Source of the DNA: Acanthosepion esculentum
Taxonomy: Eukaryota; Mollusca; Cephalopoda; Sepiida; Sepiidae
Assembly (NCBI GenBank): GCA_964036315.1
Contig: OZ038488.1
Span: forward strand, 63,803,254 to 63,867,253
Direction of reading: 5' to 3'
DNA: 64,000 nt
The notes below the pieces were generated by a model. The model was not told the DNA's origin and did no database searches. It saw only the letters and a list, made by a program, of their open reading frames with translations. The first letter of the stretch is position 1, and each line of letters opens with the position of its first letter. Below, in pieces: positions 45,500-56,324 of this stretch. The position numbers and the translations under genes were made by a program.

Positions 45500-45905
45500 T
45501 GCTATGGATAATTTAAAACGGCTAACATTATCCTAAAAAATAACAACATCCGAGCAAAATCAAAATTAATACGAACGAACATTATCTATGAGTTCAAATG
45601 CCCCTTAAGAAACCGTGTTCCTGATCAAACCGAACTCATAAATAATTACATCGGTCACACGACTGCATGCCTATCCAGACGGCCACAGGTCTATTAGAAC
45701 CCATTTAAAGACACACACAAACTTATCAGACTCCATTTGATAATAACCTCATCCACCTGTAAAAAAAAGATTAAAAATAATGGAAACCTTAATAATAAAA
45801 AGAAAAAGCGAACAATTAATGATATTAACTACGAAACGGCCACAATCTGCTATCTGTGTTCGGAAAATAAAACATCTCTATAACACTAAAACATATACAC
45901 AACCC
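45500..45905 (+). pseudogene. Penelope-like element, GIY-YIG endonuclease region
   Basis: The plus-strand frame shows IRTNIIYEFKCPLRNRVPD then QTELINNYIGHTTACLSRR in one phase (AAC at 45578 to the NNYIGHTT codons at 45641-45664). The Y...KCPL...YIGHTT...LSRR spacing fits the GIY-YIG nuclease that ends Penelope-like retroelement proteins. Further on, frame changes leave words such as KDTHKLIRLH and ESLYI-like remnants. The RT domain is absent. The family call is from memory of the motif. Confidence 0.55.
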
Positions 45906-45974
45906 ACACACCCAATTAAATTGAGAAAATCAAATCATCCTTGATAATGGCTAAAAGTATAGCCGAAAGCGCTT

Positions 45975-46375
45975 GGAATTATAGAACATTTCGACAGGTT
46001 CTACACACTGTGTCCAAAAAAGAAAACACAACACTTGTTCGAACACAAGAAAAATTAAATAGAAAGCTTAATCGTAGTATTTTGTCTGTTGTCTTTAATG
46101 AAACATGTATAAATGTTTCTAACGAAATTTTCCTGTTTCTTAATATTTTGCTTAGCTTTTGGAAAGCAACCTTCGCCATTCCAATCCGCCTTCGTGTCAC
46201 ACTTTCCATCCTCTGTTAAAACACTTCCCGGATATTTAAATTGTTGTACTTGCTTAATCTTCGTATTGCCAATTTGTAATTCGCATGTTGGACTGTCCCT
46301 TCTGCTAACAACCAGGAATTGATTGGAATTAAAAGGCAGAGTTACCCCCGCCACCACCCAGATGAAGCCATACAC
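45975..46375 (-). pseudogene. RTE-like LINE fragment (post-RT region)
   Basis: The minus strand shows CELQIGNTKIKQVQQFKYPG then SVLTEDGKCDTKADWNGEG, and in another frame RIGMAKVAFQKLSKILRNRK and ISLETFIHVS. This segment follows the RT domain in the 5070-6400 copy. Ends are abrupt on both sides. Confidence 0.75.
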
Positions 46376-46539
46376 TATTGAAGAGTTGTATGAACTCAGC
46401 CCCTTAAAATGGTATCTTAGATATATTTTCGTAGACTTTACTTTCTAGGCGCATTGTAGAAACTATTGTAATTAAAGAAAAAACGTACAAAATCTAGCAT
46501 GCAGAAACTTCTATATTTTAATACATTGAAACTGGTCTA

Positions 46540-46650
46540 GCTAGCTAGCTAGCTAGCTAGCTAGATAGATAGATAGATAGACAGACGGAGTTAGATAGAC
46601 TGATAGATAGATTTAAACATACATAGCTTTGAACAGATTGAGATAGATAG
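46540..46650. repeat. (CTAG)n then (GATA)n tetranucleotide repeat
   Basis: CTAG repeated about seven times from 46536, then GATA with interruptions. Confidence 0.95.
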
Positions 46651-46946
46651 GTAGATATATATAGAGAGAGTCTAGTTTGTGTGGGTTAACTAAAACATGT
46701 TGCCTGTATATTTTTATGGTATCTCATATCTCGACCTTTCGATTGGAAATGCTGCGGGGAAATATGAATATTGGACGAAGCGATAATTTTCAAAAAGATA
46801 TTTTTTTAAAATTTTGAAACACCTAGAATCAAAAATGTATTTATAGGGTGGGAATTCTTAAGAATTTATCATGTTTTAAACTTGCTTCATACATTTTGAA
46901 CGCTACTGTAGTGTATGATATGATGAAGGCTAAATTTAGAAGGAAA

Positions 46947-46949
<3 letters not shown>

Positions 46950-47015
<66 letters not shown>

Positions 47016-47039
47016 TTTTACACACATACATACATACAT

Positions 47040-47091
<52 letters not shown>

Positions 47092-47093
47092 CC
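46950..47093. repeat. (TA)n tracts flanking a (CA)/(CATA) core
   Basis: TA 46950-47013, a CATACATACATAC core, then TA 47048-47089. Confidence 0.96.
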
Positions 47094-47399
47094 TTTCTTA
47101 TACACATATATATAGTAGTAGATGCATGAGGCATAAATCTCTAGATTTATATTTGCGAATATCAGTTTTGATTTGGTTTTGGTTTTTAGTTTTTGACTGC
47201 TTTCCGTTTTCATTTTCAGGTTTTTAGTTTTTCTATTAATCGAAAGTCAACAAAGAAAATAATTAAAATAAATATTCCAACTCAGAATGAGTTTTAAAAA
47301 ATCTGGTATTTAAGGCTTTTGCATTCGCCTTGATAGGAAGAAAAGTCCATGACCTGGAAAATCCTATGAGATGAATAGATACAAGCATATGAACACAAT

Positions 47400-47400
47400 G

Positions 47401-47465
<65 letters not shown>
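47400..47465. repeat. (AGAT)n microsatellite
   Basis: About 16 uninterrupted AGAT units. Confidence 0.98.
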
Positions 47466-47694
47466 TGCTTTATTTTACGATATTACATCGAAAAACATGT
47501 CAGAATTACTGCACAATTGCAGTCGTGTTTCGATGCGTATTAACGCATCTCATCAGACGATTGTAAATTACTGGCGAGTGAACAATTTATTCAGATTCAA
47601 AATCAAAATACAGCCTTTTTTTACGAAAAAAAAAAGAAAAAGTGGTGTGAGTATAAGTTTTATGTGTTTTACTCAGATCAATCAATTGAATATA

Positions 47695-47769
47695 TATCGA
47701 TAGATAGATAGAGAGGTTTGAATAAATAGATTGAGATAGATACATACATACATACATAGAGAGGTTCCA

Positions 47770-47840
<71 letters not shown>
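47695..47840. repeat. (GATA)n microsatellite with (CATA) interruption
   Basis: GATA runs at 47699-47712 and 47772-47840, with CATACATACATACATA near 47741. It abuts a mariner remnant whose terminus begins at about 47926. Confidence 0.96.
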
Positions 47841-47842
<2 letters not shown>

Positions 47843-47925
47843 GGTACCATTAATATCTTGCCACTCACTTCTCTATTATCAGTCTTATCTATTTATCTAT
47901 CTATCTTTTTATCTACAGAGTTCAA

Positions 47926-48360
47926 TGGATAAATTGTCGTCTAAATTACGCAAAACTCAAAATTACACTGACATCTCATTTTAACAGATATATTTGCTGA
48001 AATTGCACCAAAATATTTTGATATTTCAAAATTAAGAGTAAATTTATTCAACAAAATAGCCATTGGTCTCAACCATGGCCTCCGGCCGACTTCGGAATCG
48101 CCAGCAATGAACGGTCTCCTTGTTTAAGTTAGTGTATGCTGCCATAATCCCTGCCTTTACTTCATCTTTGGTGTTACAAGGAGTTTTGTTGGTCTCTAGC
48201 TCAACTGTGCCCCACACTTAATAATCAAGGCTGTTGCAGTCTGTGTTGTTAGCTGTAAGAGTGATGTGGTCGCATAAATTATCTGACAGCCATGACTCCG
48301 TTCTCCTACTGGCGTGGCATGGTGCAGAATGTCTTGGGATGGAATATTCAATTTGCTTCT
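47926..48360 (-). pseudogene. Mariner-like transposase 3' part (copy 3)
   Basis: The terminus GGATAAATTGTCGTCTAAA at 47926 matches copies 1 and 2. The minus strand then gives, in shifting frames, WRFRSRPEAMVETNGYF, LETNKTPCNTKDEVKAGIM, WGTVE, WLSDN and CHASRRTES-like words up to about 48330. The N-terminal half is missing. More decayed than copy 2, but it keeps a WGTVE stretch that copy 2 lacks. Confidence 0.75.
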
Positions 48361-48663
48361 TGGCGATACCAGATTGGTAAAAACTGCGATAGAGGGAAGG
48401 TTGGTTTTATGCCTGATATATCATCTTCCTGAAAGATCCACGTTAAAACGACCAAACCACCCACTCTCGCACTGATCCTCGATCAAACAAAGCTAGTGCT
48501 TTATAAACGTATATTCATGGAATCAAATTAAATACTGCTTAAAAGATAAATGGTGCTGTCTACACAAATATGTGTTTCCACTAAAATTAACATTAATTTG
48601 ATAAAAGTATATCGGATTAATAAATAAATAAAATCCATTACTTTTTCTAGAAATATATATACA

Positions 48664-48680
48664 TGTGTGTGTGTGTGTGC

Positions 48681-48747
<67 letters not shown>
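48664..48747. repeat. (TG)n microsatellite
   Basis: TG run with one CGCG interruption near 48680. It abuts a family E element. Confidence 0.97.
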
Positions 48748-48750
<3 letters not shown>

Positions 48751-49200
48751 AAAAACAAAAGGAAGACTTATCTTAGCTAACGTGTTTCGTCCTCCGACGT
48801 TCATTATCAAGCCGGATCTGAGGATTTGCTAAAAAATATTTATAAACAAAAGTAAAAGACCTCATAAATATTCATCACGTTAGCCGAAAAGTCTAGATAA
48901 ATTATGGAGGATGCTGAGTGAATTAATTTAATGTCTCATAAATGAAACTGAGTAAATGATGTTGTTGAACTTTTAATGCAATTAATATTAAAATTATTTT
49001 AGTATGGGATAATTTTGTGTATCATACAGTTTTTAAATAAAAGGAGGCTATAAATTTAACCGCTTTCTTTTAACTGTTTAGCATTTTGTAGTCATGTATG
49101 TTGGCTTGGGAGAGGAGTAATTGTTTCAGGAATGACGACATATAATTTGAATATTAATTGCATAAAAAATCTCAAGTGGTACTTATGTATACGGTTCATC
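48748..49200 (+). mobile_element. Family E element copy
   Basis: GAATAAAAACAAAAGGAAGA then CTTATCTTAGCTAACGTG, TTTCGTCCTCCGACG, TTATCAAGCCGG and ATATTTATAAACAAAAGT. The interior tracks 14640-14930 closely (CTCATAAATATTCATC, ATGATGTTGTTGAA, TTATTTTAGTATGGGATAA). The right TIR is not visible. Confidence 0.6.
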
Positions 49201-49674
49201 GCTAAAGATGCTGAAAAAGTGATCGGTTCCATGTACCTGACCGGTAAGTAATTGAGTTCCCCCTATTATGTTCTATCTTCGTGAGATGGGACCAAAAATG
49301 GATTATTGCTGCCATATCTGGGTTGGAGCTGCCATTCTCACTTTTCAAGCTTCCACTCTACAACTTCTTTCCCACTGACGAAAAGTCAAAAGCTTATCGC
49401 TATTCTATCGCTATTTACATGGAAAATGTTCTGACAAAATATATTCTTTAGTTCCACCAGATCTTCAAAGGTAAGATCAGCCATGCCATTTACCCCGACA
49501 TGAACCATCCTTTTCCTCTCGTATTCCATTAGTAAGAAGGAAGTTTCACCCAAAAAACTTCTTTCCGCAAATTGTTACTTTGTAAAACAAACTCCGGAGA
49601 GATGCTTTCCCGGTAACGCTTCAAGTCTAGAGTTAACCGTTATCTTACCTACATATCTTTATAAGCTGTACTAA
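49201..49674. other. No gene recognised
   Basis: Ordinary-looking sequence before the minisatellite, with no motif that I can name. Confidence 0.4.
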
Positions 49675-50618
49675 CTTGAGTGGTTCTAGGGCCTTCTATC
49701 TTGAGTGGTTCTAGGGACTTCTATCTTGAGTGGTTCAGTGCTTTCTATCTTAAGTGGTTCTAGGACCTTCTAGTTTGAGTGGTTCTAGGGTCTTCTATCT
49801 TGAGTGGTTCTATGGCTTTCTATCTTGAGTGGTTCTAGGTACTTCTGTCTTGAGTGGTACTAGGGCCTTCTAGCTTGAGTGGTTCTAGGGACTTCTAGCT
49901 TGTGTGGTTCTAGGACCTTCTATCCTGAGTGGTTCTAGAGTCTTCTAGTTTGAGTGGTTCTAGGGACTTCTATCTAGCGTGCTTCTAGGGCCTTCTAGCT
50001 TGAGTGGTTCTAGGGACTTCTATCTTGAGTGGTTCTAGGGCCTTCTAGTTTGAGTGGTTCTAGGGTCTTCTATCTTGAGTGGTTCTAGGGCTTTCTATCT
50101 TGAGTGGTTCTAGGGCTTTCTACCTTGTGTGGTTCTAGGTAATTCTATCTTGAGTGGTACTAGGGCCTTCTAGCTTGAGTGGTTCTAGGGACTTCTATTT
50201 TCAGTGGTTCTAGGGCTTTCTATCGAGTGGTTCTAGAGCCTTCTATCTTGAGTGGTTCTAGAGCCTTCTATCTTGAGTGATTGCAGAGCCTTCTATCTTG
50301 AGTGGTTCTAGGGCTTTCTATCGAGTGGTTCTAGAGCCTTCTAGCTTGAGTGGTTCTAGGGCCTTCTATCCTGAGTGGTTCTAGAGTCTTCTAGCTTGAG
50401 TGGTTCTAGGGACTTCTAGTTTGAGTGGTTCTAGGGCTTTCTATCTTGAGTGGTTCTAGGTACTTCTATCTTGAGTGGTACTAAGGCCTTCTAGCTTGAG
50501 TGGTTCTAGGGACTTCTATCCTAAGAGCTTCTAGAGTCTTCTAGCTTGAGTGGTTCTAGGGACTTCTATCTTGCGTGCTTCAAGGGCCTTCTAGCTTGAG
50601 TGGTTCTAGAGCCTTTTA
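49675..50618. repeat. 25-bp minisatellite, about 38 copies
   Basis: Consensus TTGAGTGGTTCTAGGG with (A/C)CTTCTATC, 25 bp, in direct head-to-tail order. Variation is concentrated at the GGG(A/C/T)CTT and CTA(T/G)C positions, and a few units are short (TATCGAGTGG). No spacers, so it is not a CRISPR. Blocks of units repeat as groups: the two TATCGAGTGG short units near 50220 and 50320 lie in similar contexts, suggesting multi-unit duplications. Confidence 0.97.
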
Positions 50619-50724
50619 CCAAGTCGGAGAAGAACAGCGTCCCCGTATGTTTCAAGACTTCTATGTAATAATGTTACTGGTGGTGGTTGTTTTTCTTACA
50701 CCCATAGACATATATCTATATGAA

Positions 50725-51020
50725 CAAAGTCAAAAAGAAAATTTATCTTTGCCGACGCGTTTCCTCCTCTCAGGGACTTTATCAAAGCAAATGCAAGGAT
50801 TCTACTTTGTAACAAGTATTTATATACAAAATAAAAAAAATTGTCACTTTTTCAAAATTTTTTAATTTAAGTAACACTCAGAAATATTGAACAGGTTAGC
50901 TAAAAATCTAGGTAAGTTATGGAGGACGCTAAGAGACATAATTTAATGTCTAATAAACGAAAGGGAGTAAAAAATGCTGTTGAAATTTTTATCTAACTTA
51001 ACATTGAAAATATTTTAGTT
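50725..51020 (+). mobile_element. Family E element, truncated
   Basis: AACAAAGTCAAAAAGAAAAT, then TATCTTTGCCGACGCGTTTC, CTCTCAGGGACTTTATC and CAAGTATTTATATACAAAA. The interior TATGGAGGACGCTAAGAGAC and TAATGTCTAATAAACGAAA match the other copies. Ends in AT-rich DNA before (TA)n at 51057. Confidence 0.6.
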
Positions 51021-51056
51021 ATATATATAGAAAGGTCGGTGTTTTAATTATTCTAT

Positions 51057-51057
51057 G

Positions 51058-51099
<42 letters not shown>
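51057..51099. repeat. (TA)n microsatellite
   Basis: Pure TA tract. Confidence 0.96.
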
Positions 51100-51101
<2 letters not shown>

Positions 51102-52068
51102 GTCAAATTCTGTCTTTTCGTGTGTCTGACACCCCTCTAAATCGGGTCACATTTATTCTACATAGACATATTATACCTTTTTGGAATCAGCATGATCCCG
51201 AGATTAATAATATGCCTTTCATCTGGTGCTTGAGTATCCAGTATTGGGATTTGTGCCCGTATGAGGAGAAAACAGTTAAAAATTCAAATTTTAAAATAAC
51301 TTTAAAAAAATGAAGAATTTTAAAAGATTTTAATTTATATTGACAAGAACTGTTTGTTTTAAATGTAGTTTCAGATATCACCAAAACTTCGTGAATTCAT
51401 GAAATCACTTTTATTTTTTCAAAATTCCAAAGAATCAGAGTTAAAGTGAGAGGTTTCGTCACGTGAGGCTTTGAAGTTCCTCGGTGTTTGTGATTTGAAG
51501 AACTCAATTTTCGGCCTGAATTGAAATTTCGACTCAAATCGTATTTTCCCAGCCAAATCTTTCGGTCCAAATCGGCTATTTGGACGGAACTGGAATTATA
51601 GCCCGAATCAGAGTTAAAGTGAGGTTTTGAAGTCCCATGGAATGAACTGAAGTATTTAAAGTTATTTCTTCAAAATTATCATTGCTGTTTTTTTAGCCGG
51701 ATCAGAGGTCCCTTTAGTTTGGGACCAGAGACTCAATTACTCAATTAGACCTGCGCAGAAGCTAGCTTAAAAATACGCATGGAGTGCGACTTTTAAGCTA
51801 GTAGTAAATGAATTAATAAAAGTTCAATAGACTTATCCCTCAAGCGACTTTTGTTATACAGTGCTCATCTGGGAGAATTACTACTAGATTTAATATTTAT
51901 AATCTACATAATAAATTCTAATCATAGAATCCAAACAAAATCAAATTTTGAAATGTATACTCTGCTAGTGTTCGTTTAGAACATGGCAACATTTAAATAT
52001 TGTGTGCACTTTGAAATACGTTAAATTCTAGTTATGTTTATGTATTTTAATCGGTGTTGTTGAATTCT
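51100..52068. other. No gene recognised; short internal duplication
   Basis: AATCAGAGTTAAAGTGAG occurs at about 51433 and 51607, each followed by a GGTTT and a TTTGAAGT(T/C)CC word, a small diverged duplication. Otherwise featureless. Confidence 0.4.
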
Positions 52069-52069
52069 G

Positions 52070-52133
<64 letters not shown>
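52069..52133. repeat. (TA)n microsatellite
   Basis: Pure TA tract. Confidence 0.97.
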
Positions 52134-52138
<5 letters not shown>

Positions 52139-52399
52139 CTATACCTAATCACGGGATCAAAATCAACCAACCAGATTGCATTTTAAACAAATAGCAATCA
52201 GAGTCACTTTTTTGTATAAAACGGAAAGAATTCTCCGACTCCAGTTAGATGCTTGACATATGGCATAGCCACACTTCTCTTCATCTCAATTTAACTTTTG
52301 AAAATCATAGAACTGTGTAACCGGTAAAGTTACTCTAAATAAATATTCTTAAAGACTCCAGTTGCATTTACTATACTCTTTCCTATATTCTTACCCTTT

Positions 52400-53130
52400 T
52401 TACATCGCTTCACCCCAAACAAGGCGTGAATACCACATAGAGTTAAAACGAGAGAAAAGACTGGGTGTAAGGGGATTGAGGAATGAATAAAAGATGAACG
52501 GGATTCAAGAAGATAGATGGCGATTGACGTTGCATTTAAATTTTTGAAGATCGTAGTTATCTGATAAGCAAGTAAACGGAAGGAGTTTCACGAGCAGGAA
52601 TTGCGAGAAAAAATCTATCGGAGTAGAAGTGGCGGTTACATTTAACTATTTCAACAGTAAAACGGTGGGACCTAGATGCCAATCTAGTAATATGCTTAAA
52701 TTCACGCAGCTGTGGCAGCAGGAATGAAAGATTTCCATCAAAATATTTGTAGAAAATTTAGAGGGAAGTTCCGTCACGTCGTTGAAAAAATGACTGAAGT
52801 TGGGATGCCAAGTCAGGATTGATTACATTGTAAATCTTTCTTCGGATTTTGTCAATAATCTCGAGATGAATAGCAGGAACGCCAGACCAGATATGGCAAC
52901 AGTATTCAATGCACGGAAGAATGGTAGATTTTTAAATCCGTAAGATAGACTCTGACTAGAAAAACCTTCTGGCACGATACAGTGACCCAGCCTTCCTTGC
53001 AGCAGATGCAGCTATTGATCCAATGTAGTCGTTCCACTTCAAGTCAGTTGAATACGTCTCGGCCACGACGACTTGTAACTTCGTGCTATCATCGACGAGT
53101 AATTCCATAAACTCAAGTGGTATTGTTTTC
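52400..53130 (-). pseudogene. CR1/Jockey-like LINE 3' region
   Basis: The minus strand in shifting frames gives the C-terminal order of CR1/Jockey-type proteins: LKWNDYIGSIAASA, an RRFF-type word, LPCIEYCCHIWSGVPA, DKIRRKIYNVINPDLASQ, QLREFKHITRLASRSHRFTV and CNRHFYSDRFF, then NYDLQKFKCNVNRHLSS and a stop. Many stops and shifts. The 3' end near 52420 has CTTGTTTGGGGTGAAGCGA in reading direction, the family's terminal word. Confidence 0.8.
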
Positions 53131-53204
53131 AAGCCTTTTCCAAAGCTTGGGTCGCCTCTCCAGGCCCGATAACATTAAGAAATTATCTTCCTGACAAATT
53201 GACC

Positions 53205-53262
53205 CTGGTGAGATTCGAACCTGGGTCTCAAGATTGGAGAGCAAACATTCTAGCCATTAAAT
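53205..53262 (-). other. tRNA-like SINE head
   Basis: The minus strand has AATGGCTAGAATGTTTGC (A-box), GAGACCCAGGTTCGAATCTC (B-box) and ACCAGGG. Likely pol III-derived; the full cloverleaf is not convincing. Confidence 0.45.
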
Positions 53263-54684
53263 AATGGTATGCATGAATATATGTGTGTGTTTGCGCTTAT
53301 GTGTGCGTACGTTCGTCTGTGCTTTGAATACCTGAATAAAAGAATTGGTTTAAGAATGCTGGAAACGTTTGCATTAAACTTATAGCGTTTTTATGCAGAT
53401 TATCAGAAAGTTTCTGTATTCTTATTGTATGATATATATATATGTGTTCGTTTGTGTGAATACTTGCATATGACTTTATTTTAATATGAATATATTTCTG
53501 ATTTTGTATGGATGTTGATTTTTTTCACTTAAACGGATTTTTTTCGGATACTTTTCCATCTTCAGTAATTTACGACGAGATGAAATGAAATTCAATCTTC
53601 CATGTTTAAAATTTTTTAAAAATCAACACTTAAAGTTGTTTTATACAGGCTTATGTTAGTGTTCATATCGTTCAATAGACATTGCGGATTTTAAATAAAT
53701 AATTTACGTTTTAAAAAAATCCTCATATGTCAAATCGACAAAATGGCGTCATCTCTGTTTTGTATAATAATTCTCTGCATTTCTCTTGACGCTATTATCA
53801 ATTTTGAAAGAACATGTAGTTTTACGACCTACATTATTGGCCTAAAACATTACTCCAATTTACCACTTTTGTATTCAAAATAGTGTCAGTTGACCATTTG
53901 TAAGGCGGGCCCAACCTCCAGCATAGCCATCAGGTCCATCCAATGTAGCTCTTTCAAATTCCTATTATTATTATTAGAAAAATCGGTTTTCATGTACTTC
54001 TTCATGCAAGTTACGTGCTTTCCTTAGTGGTGTTTACTTTAAGTTTGTAATTTGGTTGTTTTGATGTCTTTAAATAGTTGTCTTAATATTCTCTATATCC
54101 AATTATTTTCTTGCCAGTCAACCGACATTTCTTACTAATTACCCTTTTAATTATTCTCAGATAAAATAATATATTGCTAATGCTTCTAATAAAAACAGTT
54201 AATAGATAGATAGATAGATAGTGTTGTAACCTGGGGAAGGTTACTGAATAGAATAAACAAACAAAGGTTGATAATTAAAAATAATACTTAGAACAAGAAC
54301 AGCACACATAAGATTCACCAGCGGCACATAGAAAAGCAGTCACCTACCATAAGTGAGTCAAGTGAATTCCACAATGAATCTCCAACTCTCACCCACGTAC
54401 AGTATTCACTACTGTATTTATGGGAATGGAGGCTTACACATTATCGTACGTAGGTATGCTACTTTAGATAGATAGATGACATGAAGTAGACATATTATAT
54501 TGAATCAATTGCTAGGTCTGCTGATAGGAGGTTTGTTCACTGTGTCGTGCTAGACAATTTTTCTTGTCAGAATCTACCTTATATATTTATAAGTCTACTA
54601 TTCATATATCCATTGAATATAGATGCTAGATATTGTATGGTACTCCTGCTATATATCTAAGGATTCTTGATAAACTCCAAAGAT
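53263..54684. other. No gene recognised
   Basis: AT-rich with a short (GATA)n at 54202-54222 and a second near 54465. No coding motif. Confidence 0.4.
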
Positions 54685-55060
54685 TAATCTGCAATGTTAT
54701 TGAACCGGATCTGGTACCCACCGTCATAACGTAGCTTCCCTGTGTCTTTTCTATAAATACTTTCCTGGTAATTGTTCTGGTACCTAGATTTTATGAACTT
54801 AAGCGCAGTACTAGATTGGCGGCAAGGTTTCATCATTTTACAGTTGAAATGACTAAATATAACCGTAATTTCTATGCCAACAGTTTCTTCTCTCGCACAT
54901 CTCGCTTGTAGAACTCACTTCCGGTTTCTTGCTTCCTAGTCAATTTTGATCTTCAAAAATTGAAATGCAATGCCACTCATTATCTTCTGTCTTCTTAATT
55001 CATGCTTTTGTATTGTTCGCCATCCTGAATAGTGTCTTATTTTACTCATATTCTCTCACA
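54685..55060 (+). pseudogene. CR1/Jockey-like LINE 3' region
   Basis: LDKLQRLICNVIEPDLVPT, then FYELKRSTRLAARFHHFTVE, NRNFYANSFFSRTSRL, a stop, NSLPVSCFLVNFDLQKLKCN and ATHYLLSS. The best-preserved copy of this C-terminus here. It ends near CACATTCAGTAAACCCTTG, which begins the 231-bp tandem duplication. Confidence 0.82.
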
Positions 55061-55516
55061 TTCAGTAAACCCTTGCGTCTAAGTGATTTTCTTGGAGCGA
55101 AATGAGTAAAAAGACTTTTCGAATACTCATCTAAGCATTTCCTTTCTGATTTTACATGAAGCGATAACCTGTGTGTCTTAATTCGACGTCCTGGGTATGA
55201 CGATAAAGTACATCCGGTAGCAAGGTCTCTGATCGGAGGTTTTGAGGAGCGTGGAACCACCTCTTCATTGCTGTTGTTCCCAAGCCTCACATTCAGTAAA
55301 CCCTTGCGTCTAAGTGATTTTCTTGGAGCGAAATGAGTAAAAAGACTTTTCGAATACTCATCTAAGCATTTCCTTTCTGATTTTACATGAAGTGATAACC
55401 TGTGTGTCTTAATTCGACGTCCTGGGTATGACGATAAAGTACATCCGGCAGCAAGGTCTCTGATCGGAGGTTTTGAGGAGCGTGGAACCACCTCTTCATT
55501 GCTGTTGTTCCCAAGC
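55055..55516. repeat. 231-bp tandem duplication across a LINE/SINE junction
   Basis: Units 55055-55285 and 55286-55516 differ at two positions that I can see (C/T in GAAG(C/T)GATAAC and T/C in CCGG(T/C)AGCAAGG). Each unit holds the LINE 3' tail (CACATTCAGTAAACCC to GTGTGTCTTAATT) and the first part of a family B element (GACGTCCTGGGTATGACG to GCTGTTGTTCCCAAGC). The duplication therefore arose after the SINE was in place. It creates a 179-codon minus-strand ORF with an internal repeat that is not a gene. Confidence 0.95.
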
Positions 55517-55750
55517 CTACCCTGAATCGGAGTGGTAGTATCTGTTAGGGTCCCAGATATGGGCAAATAGTGAACCCCCAAAGTGGTGTCAAACCACTAG
55601 AAAAGGATAAAATTACATTTTTATAGTAAATGTTTCCAGTAATAAATTTTAATAATAATAAAAATTGTTAAAGCTCCCAAGGAAATTACATTTTGGCATT
55701 AAATGATCGAAAAAGAGTTGACGTGTCATTAAACAAAACAAACCAAACAA
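55414..55750 (+). mobile_element. SINE-like family B copy, complete
   Basis: ACGTCCTGGGTATGACGATA, then CATCCGGCAGCAAGGTCTC, ACCACCTCTTCATTGCTG, GTTAGGGTCCCAGATATGGG, AAACCACTAGAAAAGGATAA, the tail GGCATTAAATGATCGAAAAAG and TTGACGTGTCATTAAAC. Its 5' part is the second unit of the 231-bp duplication; the first unit carries a truncated twin. Confidence 0.75.
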
Positions 55751-55974
55751 ATTTGTTTTTCTATTGTTGTCGTTACCGTCAAGATCTCTGCTCACATTCC
55801 TTTGATCATACCGCCATTTTTCACTGAGTAGTAGTAGTAGTAGTATACTTTCGTGTTTTTTGTGTTTTCGCGTCTTGCATTATGGATGTTCACCAGAGAG
55901 TTTTAATTTCTTCGGACAGATACCACCTTTCGCAGAATATTTGTATTGCCAATCAGCTCTGACTTCTGAAGTCT

Positions 55975-56046
55975 TTCATCCACATCACGTTGAAACGCCA
56001 ATTCCCGTATGATCACCGAAGTTAAACAACGTCGAACTTGCGCTTT
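55975..56046 (+). mobile_element. SINE family A, 5S head fragment
   Basis: CACATCACGTTGAAACGCC then CGTATGATCACCGAAGTTAA and CAACGTCGAACTTG, the 5' half of 5S rRNA, cut where repeat P copy 2 begins. The CACGTTGAAA start is very close to the animal 5S 5' region. Confidence 0.75.
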
Positions 56047-56047
56047 C

Positions 56048-56322
56048 GACTGGCTTCAGTCATTATCAAGAATGAGAGAAATTAAATGAAATTCAAAGTC
56101 CTTTTATGCAAACAATCACCAGACAGGCTTTGAATTTCATTTATTTCATTCTCCATGACGGTTGAAGCCACTCAAAAGCACAGAACTTTATCAAGAACTA
56201 ATTCGAAATGTCGTCAGTTCTTATATCGACTTGAAACATCAAGATACATATATTAATCCGTCAACAATCAAAATTAATCAATGAATATAATAAACATAAC
56301 TAGTCTGTTATCTTAAACAAAA
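56048..56322. repeat. Palindromic repeat P, copy 2
   Basis: TTTCGACTGGCTTCAGTCAT to TAAACAAAAATG matches 9480-9735 with few differences, apart from an insertion near 56108 (CAAACAATCACCAGACAGG). Inverted words AATTAAATGAAATTCAAAG and CTTTGAATTTCATTTATTT are kept. It sits between two 5S-like pieces that both contain CCGTATGATCACCGAAGTTA. Confidence 0.75.
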
Positions 56323-56324
56323 AT

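Noticed and set aside
48523..48810. His-Thr and Val-Cys repeat ORFs through (CA)n/(TG)n
   Set aside because: Same artefact with CA/TG repeats; no flanking coding sequence.
49675..50618. CRISPR array
   Set aside because: Units follow one another without spacers, and the genome is eukaryotic in character. It is a minisatellite.
55042..55581. 179-codon minus-strand ORF, the longest in this part
   Set aside because: It is the reverse reading of a 231-bp tandem duplication made of LINE 3' tail and SINE. The internal repeat of the protein mirrors the DNA duplication.
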